Part shown: one piece after another, positions 35,781-44,118 of the stretch | Layout: every line of letters starts with the position of its first letter | Numbering within the stretch: position 1 is the stretch's first letter | Assembly (NCBI RefSeq): GCF_000956595.1 | Contig: NZ_JYOO01000019.1 | Coordinates: forward strand, 35,676-99,675 | Direction of reading: 5' to 3' | DNA from: Priestia aryabhattai B8W22 | Lineage (GTDB): Bacteria > Bacillota > Bacilli > Bacillales > Bacillaceae_H | DNA length: 64,000 bases | The notes under the pieces: model-generated | Database searches by the model: none | What the model was told of the DNA's origin: nothing | What the model saw: only the letters and a program-made list of their open reading frames with translations | Made by a program: the position numbers and the translations under genes

Positions 35781-36088
35781 TAATGGTTAAAGTGAGCTGC
35801 AAGAATCCACAGTGTACCAACAACGATACAAAGTGCAATAAAGAAACTGTAAAGAATATTTGCAACCTGTACTTTACCATTTTCACTTTCAGTCATGTGC
35901 ATGAACATTACTAGCTGCATTGCTGCTTGTAATAACGCTAGGATCATGATAAGAGTCATCGTAATGCTTCTTGATAGATCAGCTAGCACTACTAAACCAA
36001 GCGCTGCGAATGTTAAGGCTAGTGAAAGGATAAGCCCAAATACATGACTAAGCGGAAAACCTGCTTTTTGGCCTTGTTTATTTTCCAT
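35780..36088 (-). CDS. qoxD: Cytochrome aa3 quinol oxidase subunit IV
   Basis: This 102-residue membrane protein has three hydrophobic helices and the family-typical FMHMTESENGK near residue 70, as in the small subunit IV of aa3/bo3 oxidases, which helps assemble the complex. It is the last gene of qoxABCD and starts three bases after the qoxC stop, with GGTGGGA as ribosome site inside qoxC. Confidence 0.9.
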   Translation of the reverse strand: MENKQGQKAGFPLSHVFGLILSLALTFAALGLVVLADLSRSITMTLIMILALLQAAMQLVMFMHMTESENGKVQVANILYSFFIALCIVVGTLWILAAHFNH

Positions 36089-36091
36089 GTC

Positions 36092-36700
36092 TTATCCCAC
36101 CAATCCGTTCAAGTATACAAGCGTGAAGATGAAGATCCATACAACATCAAGGAAATGCCAGTATAAACCGATAATAAATACTTTACGAGCAGTAACTGGT
36201 GTTAATCCTCGTCTTACTAATTGAATAATAATACTGATTGCCCAGAATACACCGACTGTTACGTGAAGACCGTGCGTTCCAAGTAGTGTAAAGAACCCTG
36301 ATAAGAAGGCACTTGTTTGCATTGTTGCACCTTCGTGAACTGCGTACATGTAAAACTCACGAATTTCGTAGAAAAGGAATCCTCCACCAAGAACAAGTGT
36401 AATAACAAACCAAACTAAAAGTCCTTTTAAATCATTATTACGCATTTTAAAGATGGCAATTCCCATCGTGAAACTACTGAATAGTAGTAACAGCGTTTCG
36501 ATCATAAAATCTTTAACAACGAACAGTTCTTCTGCAGTAGGGCCACCCGCTGTGCGCGTATGGTACGTTAAGTACGTTACGAACAGCGTAGAGAACAACG
36601 CGATCTCGGCACCTAAGAAAATCCAGAATCCAAGGATATTCAGGCGACTTTGTTCTTCTTGGTATTCTAACGGCAATGATTTATCTAAATGTCCTGCCAT
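36092..36700 (-). CDS. qoxC: Cytochrome aa3 quinol oxidase subunit III
   Basis: This 202-residue integral membrane protein has five helices and the subunit III features LGFWIFLGAEIALFSTLF, TLLGTHGLHVTVGVFWA and YWHFLDVVWIFIFT. It stabilises the oxidase core. Its ATG overlaps the last base of the qoxB stop codon (TAATG), and its ribosome site GGGGGTGA lies in the qoxB end, so the two are translationally coupled. Confidence 0.93.
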   Translation of the reverse strand: MAGHLDKSLPLEYQEEQSRLNILGFWIFLGAEIALFSTLFVTYLTYHTRTAGGPTAEELFVVKDFMIETLLLLFSSFTMGIAIFKMRNNDLKGLLVWFVITLVLGGGFLFYEIREFYMYAVHEGATMQTSAFLSGFFTLLGTHGLHVTVGVFWAISIIIQLVRRGLTPVTARKVFIIGLYWHFLDVVWIFIFTLVYLNGLVG

Positions 36701-38643
36701 TATTTGTCACCCCCTGTAATTCCTTCAACCTTCTTAATTTCATCTACTTTTACATAGAAGCCCGGATCATAATCAAATGAACGAGCAAGCATACAAGCAA
36801 AAATACCTGCTAATCCAACGATTGCCATTGGAATCCATTCAAATACTAAGCCAAATCCACCGATAAACCAGAAAATACCTGAGATAAACGGTACACCAGA
36901 GTTGCTTGGTAAGTGAATTGGTTTTAAGTCTTCTGCTTTAATTTCTGTTTCATTACGTTTTTTCATGTGCCAGAATGCATCCATTTCTTTCACATGAGGA
37001 ATTACTGCAAAGTTGTAAGCTTGAACTGGTGATTTAGTCCACCACTCAAGTGTACGACCATCCCAAGGATCGTTTGCAGTGTCGCGTTTGTTTTTCCATG
37101 CACTGTATAATAAGTTAACTACTAATACGAAGAAGCCAAGACCCATTAAGAATGCACCGATTGTTGAAACTAAGTTTAGTCCATTCCAGCCAAGGTTGTC
37201 TGCATAAGTTTGCATACGACGAGTCATACCGTCTAAACCTAGGAAGAATTGTGGGAAGAAACATACGTTAAATCCAACAACAAAAATCCAGAATGAAATT
37301 TTTCCTAATTTTTCGTTCAGCGTATGACCGAAAATTTTCGGATACCAGAAGTATAAACCTGCGAAACAGCCAAACACTGTACCAGAGATTAATACATAGT
37401 GGAAGTGAGCGATTAGGAAGTAACTGTTATGATATTGATAATCGGCTGATGCCATCGCAAGCATAACCCCTGTTACCCCACCGATTACGAAGTTTGGAAT
37501 AAACGCTAATGACCAAAGCATCGCAGTCGTAAATTTGATACGGCCTTTATACATTGTAAAGAGCCAGTTAAAGATTTTAACTCCGGTTGGTACGGCAATT
37601 AACATCGTTGTGATTGAGAAGAACGAGTTAACTGACGGTGAGTTACCCATTGTAAAGAAGTGATGCACCCATACAAGGTAACTTAAGAACGCGATACCGA
37701 CCATTGATACTACCATTGCTTTATAACCGAATAAGTTCTTACGAGAATGTGTACTGATAACTTCTGAGAAGACACCGAATACCGGTAAAATAACGATATA
37801 TACTTCAGGGTGACCCCAAATCCAGAATAAGTTAGCCCACATCATTGGAAGACCGCCGTTAGCCATTGTAAAGAAGGCTGTTCCGAATACACGGTCAAGT
37901 GTCATAAGTGCAAGCGCTACTGTTAATACAGGGAACGCGAAAATGATAATAATTGATGTGATGAAGATTGACCAAGTAAACATTGGCATTTTCATCATTG
38001 TCATGCCAGGGGCACGCATTTTTAAAATTGTTACAAAGAAGTTGATACCAGTCATTAATGTACCGGCACCAGCAATCTGTAGTGAAACGGCATAGAAGTT
38101 ATTTCCGATACCCTCACTGAATTCTTTACCTGCAAGCGGGAAGTAACTTGTCCAACCTGCATCAGGAGCTCCTCCAATTACGAAAGAAAGGTTAAATAGC
38201 ATTGCTCCCATAAAGAATGTCCAGAAACTAATTGCGTTTAAGAACGGATATGCTACGTCACGCGCACCAATTTGTAATGGAACGATTACGTTCATTAGTC
38301 CGATAATAAATGGCATTGCCATGAATAAGATCATGATAACACCGTGAGCCGTGAAGACTCCGTTGTAGTGATGTTCATCTAAAATGTTCATACCCGGGAA
38401 TGCAAGCTGCATACGCATCATGATTCCATCGATTCCGCCGCGGAAAAGCATTAATACAGCTGAAAGGATGTACATGACACCGAGTCTTTTATGGTCAACT
38501 GTTGTTAACCATTCTGTCCATAACCATTTCCATTTCTTGAAATATGTTAAGACAAAAACGATACCGATGACCGTCATAGCGATTGCTGCGTCAGCAGCGT
38601 AAATCATAGGTTCGCCAGTGACGAAAAATTCATCTAGCTTCAT
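36700..38643 (-). CDS. qoxB: Cytochrome aa3 quinol oxidase subunit I
   Basis: This is the catalytic heme-copper subunit, which reduces O2 to water and pumps protons. The 647-residue protein carries the low-spin heme ligand in FTAHGVIMI, the CuB His and cross-linked Tyr in [14 protein letters not shown], the CuB pair in [10 protein letters not shown], and the heme ligands in [10 protein letters not shown] use the ATG at 38643, which follows GGGGGAAG; the frame extends a few codons upstream without a site. It lies 46 bp after qoxA. Confidence 0.96.
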   Translation of the reverse strand: MKLDEFFVTGEPMIYAADAAIAMTVIGIVFVLTYFKKWKWLWTEWLTTVDHKRLGVMYILSAVLMLFRGGIDGIMMRMQLAFPGMNILDEHHYNGVFTAHGVIMILFMAMPFIIGLMNVIVPLQIGARDVAYPFLNAISFWTFFMGAMLFNLSFVIGGAPDAGWTSYFPLAGKEFSEGIGNNFYAVSLQIAGAGTLMTGINFFVTILKMRAPGMTMMKMPMFTWSIFITSIIIIFAFPVLTVALALMTLDRVFGTAFFTMANGGLPMMWANLFWIWGHPEVYIVILPVFGVFSEVISTHSRKNLFGYKAMVVSMVGIAFLSYLVWVHHFFTMGNSPSVNSFFSITTMLIAVPTGVKIFNWLFTMYKGRIKFTTAMLWSLAFIPNFVIGGVTGVMLAMASADYQYHNSYFLIAHFHYVLISGTVFGCFAGLYFWYPKIFGHTLNEKLGKISFWIFVVGFNVCFFPQFFLGLDGMTRRMQTYADNLGWNGLNLVSTIGAFLMGLGFFVLVVNLLYSAWKNKRDTANDPWDGRTLEWWTKSPVQAYNFAVIPHVKEMDAFWHMKKRNETEIKAEDLKPIHLPSNSGVPFISGIFWFIGGFGLVFEWIPMAIVGLAGIFACMLARSFDYDPGFYVKVDEIKKVEGITGGDK

Positions 38644-38689
38644 TATGTCTTCCCCCAATCATTACGTTATTTAGTGTAATAAATGAATG

Positions 38690-39643
38690 TTATTCATGAT
38701 TTGAGTGATCCATGTTTTCCATTTCTTCATTACTCGTTTTTTCGTCTTCTTTCATCTTGCTGTGATCATGTCCTGTACCACGTTCTAGCTCTTTGCCAGG
38801 AATGTATACATCTTTTGCATGGTCAATCCATTTTAAATGTGTACCGTTGTAAGTTTGACGACCAACAACGCCTGGGCTTAGGATTTGATCATATTTCTTT
38901 TCAGTCAATTTACCAGCTGTGCCTTTTACATCACTAACCCACTCTTTGAAGTCTTTGTCCGTTTGAGCTTGAACTTCGAACTGCATTTGAGTGAAATGTT
39001 CACCTGAGAAGTTAGCACTACGTCCCATATAAGAACCAGGCTTATCAGCTTCTAAGTATAATGGCATTGACATGTTGTTCATCGAATATTTTTGTCCGCC
39101 AAGTTCTGGTACCCAGAATGAGTTCATAGGTCCTTGAGCCGTTAACTCAAATTTCACTGGCGTATCTGCTGGAATGTTTACGTAGTTAACCGTCTCGATA
39201 TTTTGTTCCGGATAGCTGAAAATCCATTTCCAGTTTGCAGATGTAACGTGAATCACGATTGGATCTTTATCCTTTGATTCTGCCGGTACTTCTTCTGCAG
39301 AGTAGATCGCTTTAACAGTTGGCACTGCTAATAGAATTAAGATGATGATTGGGAATGCTGTCCAAATAACCTCCATCTTTAAGTTACCTTCTTGCTCAGG
39401 TGGCTCATAGTCCATGTTTTCAGGTTTTTCACGATATTTGACAAGAACAAATATAAAAATAGCAAATACGACAACAACCACGATCAACATCATCCACATA
39501 GACCAAATGATTAAATCAGATTGCGTTTTTGCAACAGGACCTTGCGGGTTCAATACAGCAAGTTTTGAACAACCGCTCAAAAATACTAGTGAAAGCGCAG
39601 ATAGTAAACCTACTAGCTTCCAAAATCCTTTTTTTGGTTTCAC
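38690..39643 (-). CDS. qoxA: Cytochrome aa3 quinol oxidase subunit II (lipoprotein)
   Basis: This 317-residue subunit has a lipobox (VFLSGC, Cys near residue 25), two membrane helices and an extracellular cupredoxin domain. The cupredoxin lacks the CuA cysteine pair (no CxxxC; instead PELGGQKYSMNNMSMPLY), so the enzyme takes electrons from menaquinol rather than cytochrome c. That separates it from CtaC. The C-terminal tail is rich in His, Glu and Lys. The start is GTG at 39643 after AGGAGAG. First gene of qoxABCD. Confidence 0.95.
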   Translation of the reverse strand: MKPKKGFWKLVGLLSALSLVFLSGCSKLAVLNPQGPVAKTQSDLIIWSMWMMLIVVVVVFAIFIFVLVKYREKPENMDYEPPEQEGNLKMEVIWTAFPIIILILLAVPTVKAIYSAEEVPAESKDKDPIVIHVTSANWKWIFSYPEQNIETVNYVNIPADTPVKFELTAQGPMNSFWVPELGGQKYSMNNMSMPLYLEADKPGSYMGRSANFSGEHFTQMQFEVQAQTDKDFKEWVSDVKGTAGKLTEKKYDQILSPGVVGRQTYNGTHLKWIDHAKDVYIPGKELERGTGHDHSKMKEDEKTSNEEMENMDHSNHE

Positions 39644-40210
39644 TTAAAACTCTCCTTTCTAACAACACATGATGCGAAGCCTATATTGATGAACATTCAA
39701 AATGCGCTATCTTTCGCTAGATAACGACATTTTTATACAGACTCTCTTCCCCCTTATTTGTAGGCCACTACTATTGTAATACAAAATGACATTTTTTTCG
39801 TCCCTTTTGCTTTATTTTTTTATATTAAAAATATTCTAATATAGTGACTGTACCAATGGGGTTAGAGTGCTTCAACCTTGCGATATTCTATCACATAATT
39901 TGGTATGAATAAATGTAAATAAAAGGATTCAGCTCCCATTTCTTAACTATTTCTTTAGGAATAACTGCAAAATTAGCTTTGCATGTTTGCTTCAACATTG
40001 ATATATCAATACACATCGACATAATTGAATATTTTGTGACAAATTTTCAAAGAAAATGTGACGTCCTGTATGAAACTTATTTTGCCCGTTAATTCCCCTT
40101 TATTTTGTAGCAAATATTTGATTTTTTTGCTTAAAATTCTTTCTTTCGAAAATATGAACAAAACGTGAATTTTTCAAGAAAGCGTTTTACAATAGAAAAA
40201 GAGCTGCGTA
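39644..40210. other. Long upstream region of the qox operon
   Basis: This 567-bp AT-rich region has no gene. It holds a ResD-like match (TTGTGACAAATTTTCAAA, 40034-40051) about 390 bp before qoxA. A near-cre sequence (AAGAAAGCGTTTTACA, about 40180-40195) has two poor positions. Part of the stretch at 40190-40210 is the terminator of the next minus-strand gene. Confidence 0.45.
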
Positions 40211-40226
40211 TTATTCACGCAGCTCT
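40190..40226 (-). terminator. Terminator overlapping the coding end of the 192-aa gene
   Basis: GAGCTGCGTG and the partner ACGCAGCTC form a stem, followed by T5. The first arm is made by the last three sense codons of the gene, so the stop codon lies in the loop. Confidence 0.8.
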
Positions 40227-40789
40227 TGATCCATAAATTCTTTAACCGTGATATCATCCCCTGCTTTATCTAGCAGCGTTGTCGTTGCTGGAAACGGATG
40301 TTTAATATGACTCGGTATTTTTTCATACAGCACAAAATAATCACTTTTTGGAACCGCGGCATCAATTGTATATGTATCGTGCACCAAAGCCGCCTTTACT
40401 CGCTCAATTTGTTTACTTCTATTTGTCCCTGTAAACAGCGCATACGTCCCTTTATTTGTATGGATATCATCATAATCCACTAAATTGCTCATTTTGGTAC
40501 TGACTTCAATACGCAGGCGTTTGTTCCATCCTTGCTTCAATACGGCCATTCCTTCTTTATCACCAGGTATGGAGAATAAGGCTATGTATGTATTAGAATG
40601 ATCAACCCGTTTAAAATCTTGCAGCGTAATCCTTGCAGAACCATCAATACTTTCTTTATGCTCCCAATTTCGCAAATGCTGCTGCACACTTGCAGCATTG
40701 TTTTCAATCGGATATCGAATCATCTCATATGCAACAATTACAACCGCTATACAAATGAACAGAAATAGCAACCGCTTTATCTTTCGCAC
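40211..40789 (-). CDS. Membrane-anchored protein of unknown function (192 aa)
   Basis: The product has one N-terminal helix (RLLFLFICIAVVIVAYEMIR), then an extracellular beta/alpha domain with no cysteines. Segments such as YIALFSIPGDKEGMAVLKQG and YFVLYEKIPSHIKHPFP hint at a small sensing domain, but I do not recognise a family. The start is GTG at 40789 after GGAAGGTG. Its terminator begins inside the coding sequence. Confidence 0.7.
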   Translation of the reverse strand: MRKIKRLLFLFICIAVVIVAYEMIRYPIENNAASVQQHLRNWEHKESIDGSARITLQDFKRVDHSNTYIALFSIPGDKEGMAVLKQGWNKRLRIEVSTKMSNLVDYDDIHTNKGTYALFTGTNRSKQIERVKAALVHDTYTIDAAVPKSDYFVLYEKIPSHIKHPFPATTTLLDKAGDDITVKEFMDQELRE

Positions 40790-41096
40790 ATCTATTCACC
40801 TTCCTTAGCTTACTCCCCTTTTATGTAATTGCCTAAATTATAACTTCCTATTAAACCTCTGTCTATGCACTAGGAGAACTACGTTGTTTTTTACCACAAA
40901 AGGGATTTTTCAAACCTTTTGTCATAAAAATACGCTAAAAGACTCAGTAGCTGTTGAACCAAAAGAAACCGATCCCTGCTTCCCTTCTTAATCCTTAAAG
41001 CAAAAAAAGATACCCATTTTGAAATGAGTATCGCTTAGCTTATCTATCATAGCCTTCTATATCAAAGTCGTTTAACGCTTATTTGTCGTGTTTTTA
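40790..41096. other. Intergenic region
   Basis: No gene is supported here. It holds the terminator of the next minus-strand gene (41002-41036) and otherwise AT-rich sequence. Confidence 0.5.
41002..41036 (-). terminator. Terminator of the rhodanese-like gene
   Basis: GATACTCATTT and AAATGGGTATC pair with one wobble, then T7 follows on the minus strand, about 60 bp after the stop codon. Confidence 0.75.
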
Positions 41097-41444
41097 TTAT
41101 ACACATCTTTCCGCACACATGTATCCTTTGACCTGATATCCATGTTTTTTTAGCTGCCGAATGCTTAAATTTCGGGAAATGCTGTCAGGAACAATTACGA
41201 CCACTTCTTTATATGGAATTTCCTCATGCTGTCTCTCTAAATAAGGAAGCGGAATATGGATTGCTTTTTGACAGGGGTTTTGTTTCATTTCATGAAAATG
41301 ACGAACATCTACATACGAAATCGTTGTAGAAGCACAGTCGACGGTCGTCACTTTCTTTATTCCTTGCACCGGCACATAGCGTTTATAAAAACTGTAACAA
41401 ATTAATAAAAGTAAAATACCTATGCTCATATATAGTATCGCCAT
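41097..41444 (-). CDS. Membrane-anchored rhodanese-like protein lacking the catalytic Cys
   Basis: An N-terminal helix (LYMSIGILLLLICYSFYKRY) is followed by a short rhodanese fold: YVDVRHFHEMKQNPCQKAIH, IPLPYLERQ, then VVVIVPDSISRNLSIRQLKKHGY. In active sulfurtransferases the loop after the central strand carries CxxGxRS. Here it reads PDSISRN, so no persulfide cysteine is present. It may bind anions or proteins rather than transfer sulfur. A Cys pair near the C-terminus (MCAERC) may have another role. Confidence 0.7.
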   Translation of the reverse strand: MAILYMSIGILLLLICYSFYKRYVPVQGIKKVTTVDCASTTISYVDVRHFHEMKQNPCQKAIHIPLPYLERQHEEIPYKEVVVIVPDSISRNLSIRQLKKHGYQVKGYMCAERCV

Positions 41445-41818
41445 GTTTTCCTCCCAACTAATTTCTATACCCCTGTATGTATACTATATTTAAAAGAAAG
41501 AATCAACACAGAAGTACTCTATCTCATTTCTCTCTGCAAGAAAAATGGTCTTTTTACACTTTATTATGAAACCACAATAAAGTGACGAAATCAATCATTA
41601 TTTATTTTGACTTTTCGAAAGATTTAAATACTAGTAAACAGATCGTTTTTTCTTATTATAATGAAGAAACGCAGAATTTTTATTCTCCTTTCCCGTTAAA
41701 ACTGAGGTTCGCTTATGAGTAATACATTAGAACCAATGTTGCAAGAACCTCAGAAAAATGATTCTAAAAATGAAGGATGCGAGATAGGATAGTATGAACA
41801 TGTGAAGGGAGAGATATG
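41445..41818. other. Intergenic region with inverted repeat and micro-ORF
   Basis: CTGAGGTTC (41702-41710) and GAACCTCAG (41745-41753) are perfect arms 34 bp apart. Between and beyond them a 25-codon frame (ATG 41715, TAG 41790-41792; MSNTLEPMLQEPQKNDSKNE...) follows a GAGG site seven bases away. A -10-like TATAAT lies near 41657. Whether the frame is translated cannot be told. Confidence 0.35.
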
Positions 41819-42280
41819 ATGTTTGATTTGTACTATGTTGTATTGTTTACAGATCAAGGTGAGGTAGCAGGCACCTGCCCTATCTATATAAGTCCCGAAG
41901 AAGACGTTGAAAAAGAACTGTTAAAAAATATCACTTTGCATAAACAAAGGCTGCAGTCAAAAAAAGAAAAGGTTTTTTATTTTGACCAGGATAAAGAGGA
42001 TATGACAGATGTATCCGATCACTATGCACACATCCTTAGATTTACTAACAACGACAGCCAAATTGCAAAATGGCTGGAAGAAGCACATGAAAAGCTGTGC
42101 AAAACCGGTGAACTTTCTGTGGAGAACGGTTATTTTCAAAGCGCTTTTATGCAATATATTAATCAAAAAAACAATGTTTTAGAAAATTACTCGTACGAAG
42201 TTTGTGAGAAATTGGTAAAATTTGTATACCAACCGAGAGATTATATTGTGATTGGCTCAGAAAAATACGAGTTAACTTAA
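41819..42280 (+). CDS. Uncharacterised protein (153 aa)
   Basis: This soluble, acidic protein begins MFDLYYVVLFTDQGEVAGTC and contains an internal helical part (IAKWLEEAHEKLCKTGEL). The end carries YVIGS-like strands (RDYIVIGSEKYEL). No family is recognised. GGGAGAG precedes two adjacent ATGs, and I use the second. A strong terminator follows. Codon use fits the neighbours. Confidence 0.65.
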   Translation: MFDLYYVVLFTDQGEVAGTCPIYISPEEDVEKELLKNITLHKQRLQSKKEKVFYFDQDKEDMTDVSDHYAHILRFTNNDSQIAKWLEEAHEKLCKTGELSVENGYFQSAFMQYINQKNNVLENYSYEVCEKLVKFVYQPRDYIVIGSEKYELT

Positions 42281-42294
42281 AAATGCGATATACA

Positions 42295-42334
42295 CAAAAA
42301 AGGAAAGCTTCGGAGACGAAAGCTTTCCTTTTTT
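42295..42334. terminator. Bidirectional terminator
   Basis: AAAAAGGAAAGCTTCG and CGAAAGCTTTCCTTTTT form a long perfect stem between convergent genes. Confidence 0.88.
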
Positions 42335-42337
42335 AGA

Positions 42338-42490
42338 TTAATCTCCATCAAGGTTTGCGCGACAATTATTATGAGACAAAGAGGTACTTTGTGCTTCATG
42401 CTGTTTTTTCTCCTCCTGCATTGTCATATCTTCTTTTTCGGTGCTCCCTTTAGCGATATGTTTAGTTTTCTTTCCTTGGTTTAATATCAT
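42338..42490 (-). CDS. Small hydrophilic protein (50 aa)
   Basis: The ATG at 42490 lies seven bases after AGAGGGG and gives MILNQGKKTKHIAKGSTEKE followed by a Gln/Glu/His-rich part and the end NNCRANLDGD. It has no hydrophobic core and is probably disordered. No family is recognised. Small polar proteins of this type are common in Bacillus and often linked to sporulation or stress, but nothing here proves that. Confidence 0.5.
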   Translation of the reverse strand: MILNQGKKTKHIAKGSTEKEDMTMQEEKKQHEAQSTSLSHNNCRANLDGD

Positions 42491-42570
42491 GTTCATTCCC
42501 CTCTCTGGTGGATATAGTGTATGAAAATAACCCACACGCCATAAGAGGAAATGATATGAAAAAGCCCCTC

Positions 42571-42810
42571 TTAAATTGAATGAGCTTTCTGCCTAAAACT
42601 GCTTTTCCTTTTATTGCTGAATCCGCATGAAAGGATATTCTCTATTTTAAATGTTCGTTTCTCGTTCCTTAGTAAGCACCAAGCTTTTACGCTCTGAGGA
42701 TAAATTTTATACACAATAATAAATCGCTGTGTCAAACATCCTTTATCGTCCATATAAATAATTTCAACAGGTCGTTTTGAAGAGTAGCTTTCTTGAAGTA
42801 GCTGTCGCAT
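42571..42810 (-). CDS. Stand-alone WYL-like domain protein (79 aa)
   Basis: I use the ATG at 42810 (MRQLLQESYSSKRPVEIIYM), eight bases after AAAGGAG. The chain has the WYL-like pattern: VEIIYMDDKGCLTQRFI, a strand with VYKIYPQSVKAWCLLRNEKR, then TFKIENILSCGF. WYL domains bind nucleic acid or other ligands in many regulators. Here there is no helix-turn-helix or other domain, so it may act as a free sensor or partner. Confidence 0.6.
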   Translation of the reverse strand: MRQLLQESYSSKRPVEIIYMDDKGCLTQRFIIVYKIYPQSVKAWCLLRNEKRTFKIENILSCGFSNKRKSSFRQKAHSI

Positions 42811-42994
42811 AGAATTCGCTCCTTTAATTTTCAGTTTATCGAACATATGTTCTTTTTTCAAGTGTTTTAAACTGAACAATTCTGTAGCTTTTGCAGCTTA
42901 AAACGGAGAAAAGAGTAGGGAAAATGATAAAAATCATACAAATATTAGGTAATTGTGATATGGTAAAAGAGATTACTTAAGTTGGGAGAGGTGC

Positions 42995-43426
42995 ATGATG
43001 GAAAGTAACATACTTAAATGGATCCCCGTTCCTTACTTTCAATTAAATCAAGAAGGTGAAATTCTTCATTTTTCTAGTCAAGCACATTCTTATTTTTCTT
43101 CAGTCTCCAGTCTGTGGAGCATTATTCATAAAGACGACCGGAAACAAGCAATGTGGATGCTGTCACAGCACTCTTCATCTAACCCCGTCATCAGGCATTT
43201 GCGTTTGAGAACGAGCAATGATACATTTATGAATTTTAAATGCACGATTCATTGGAAAAATAATGTAGGGCATTTAGTATGCACCGAAAAGAAAAATGTC
43301 AAGGATCCATTAGATGTTGTATTATCTGCTCAATCCTATTTAGAAAACTCGGACAAACGATTAAAAGAGTCAGACAAGGTATTAAATAATTCAGCAGATT
43401 TATTATTTAATCGATTAAAACGATAA
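42995..43426 (+). CDS. PAS-like domain protein (143 aa)
   Basis: The N-terminal 100 residues fit a PAS fold: PYFQLNQEGEILHFSSQAHS, SLWSIIHKDDRKQAMWMLSQ, RHLRLRTSNDTFMNFKCTIH and GHLVCTEKK. The C-terminal part (LSAQSYLENSDKRLKESDKV) is a polar helix. There is no kinase, GGDEF or HTH domain, so it would be a stand-alone sensor. GGGAG precedes the ATG. No ligand residue can be named. Confidence 0.6.
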   Translation: MMESNILKWIPVPYFQLNQEGEILHFSSQAHSYFSSVSSLWSIIHKDDRKQAMWMLSQHSSSNPVIRHLRLRTSNDTFMNFKCTIHWKNNVGHLVCTEKKNVKDPLDVVLSAQSYLENSDKRLKESDKVLNNSADLLFNRLKR

Positions 43427-43481
43427 CCAAATGAACATGGTTTGCACTGTATTCGGTTATTTCTCTCATTTTTAAAAGTCA

Positions 43482-43517
43482 TAAAGAGGCTACCTATAAA
43501 GGTGGCTTTTTATTTTT
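43482..43517 (+). terminator. Terminator after the PAS-like gene
   Basis: AAAGAGGCTACCT and AGGTGGCTTTTTA pair with two wobbles around a short loop, followed by T-rich sequence. Confidence 0.6.
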
Positions 43518-43650
43518 GGAGCGCATTCCTAGCATTCTCCTTCCGCCCGCACGATTTAATGCAGAACACATACAATAATAGGCATACTTTCCATATTTAT
43601 TTCTCCTATAAGTATGTTTAATTCAAAAATAAAATTCCGAATAATCAATA

Positions 43651-43684
43651 AATGTTTGAACATTTTTTAAAATTGGCATATATT
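43651..43684 (+). promoter_or_regulatory. Promoter and operator of cadCA
   Basis: TTGAAC (43656) and TATATT (43679) are 17 bp apart. The perfect dyad AATGTT-TG-AACATT (43651-43664) covers the -35. CadC/SmtB-family sites have similar TTGAA-rich dyads. A second TTTGAATG copy just before the start (about 43693-43709) may extend the operator. Confidence 0.6.
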
Positions 43685-43727
43685 ATAAACAAACAATCAT
43701 TTGAATGTTTGAATGAAGGAGGAAACT

Positions 43728-44087
43728 ATGCCAAAAGACCGCTGTGATATTTATTGTTTTAACGAAGAAAAAGTGAATCGTATTAAGCCTTCTATCGATG
43801 TTGAAGCTGTTCAGGATATTTCTACGATGTTCAAAGCGTTGGGAGATGAAACGCGGCTGAAAATCGTATTGGCCCTTTATAAAGGTGAGGAATTATGTGT
43901 ATGTGACGTAGCCAACATTGTAGGCTCTACGGTTGCTACTGCTTCTCATCACTTAAGACTGCTGCGAAATATAGGAATTGCCAATTATCGCAAAGAAGGA
44001 AAGTTAGCTTTTTATTCTTTAAGGGATGCACATATTAAACAAGTAATTGATATTATGTTTGCTAAAAAAGAAGATGTAACCATTTAA
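43728..44087 (+). CDS. cadC: ArsR/SmtB-family metal sensor CadC
   Basis: This 119-residue winged-helix repressor releases DNA on binding Cd, Pb or Zn. The N-terminal cysteines (DRCDIYCFNEEKV, C6 and C10) and the pair in GEELCVCDVANIV (C56 and C58) form the CadC metal site. The recognition helix is VATASHHLRLLRNIGI. I chose the ATG at 43728, five bases after AAGGAGG. It is the first gene of the operon with cadA, behind an operator-overlapped promoter. Confidence 0.9.
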   Translation: MPKDRCDIYCFNEEKVNRIKPSIDVEAVQDISTMFKALGDETRLKIVLALYKGEELCVCDVANIVGSTVATASHHLRLLRNIGIANYRKEGKLAFYSLRDAHIKQVIDIMFAKKEDVTI

Positions 44088-44118
44088 GTTTTTCTTACCG
44101 TATAGGGAGTGGGACACA

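Noticed and set aside
40180..40195. cre-like AAGAAAGCGTTTTACA upstream of qoxA
   Set aside because: Two of the conserved positions are wrong and it lies more than 500 bp from the start, partly next to a terminator.
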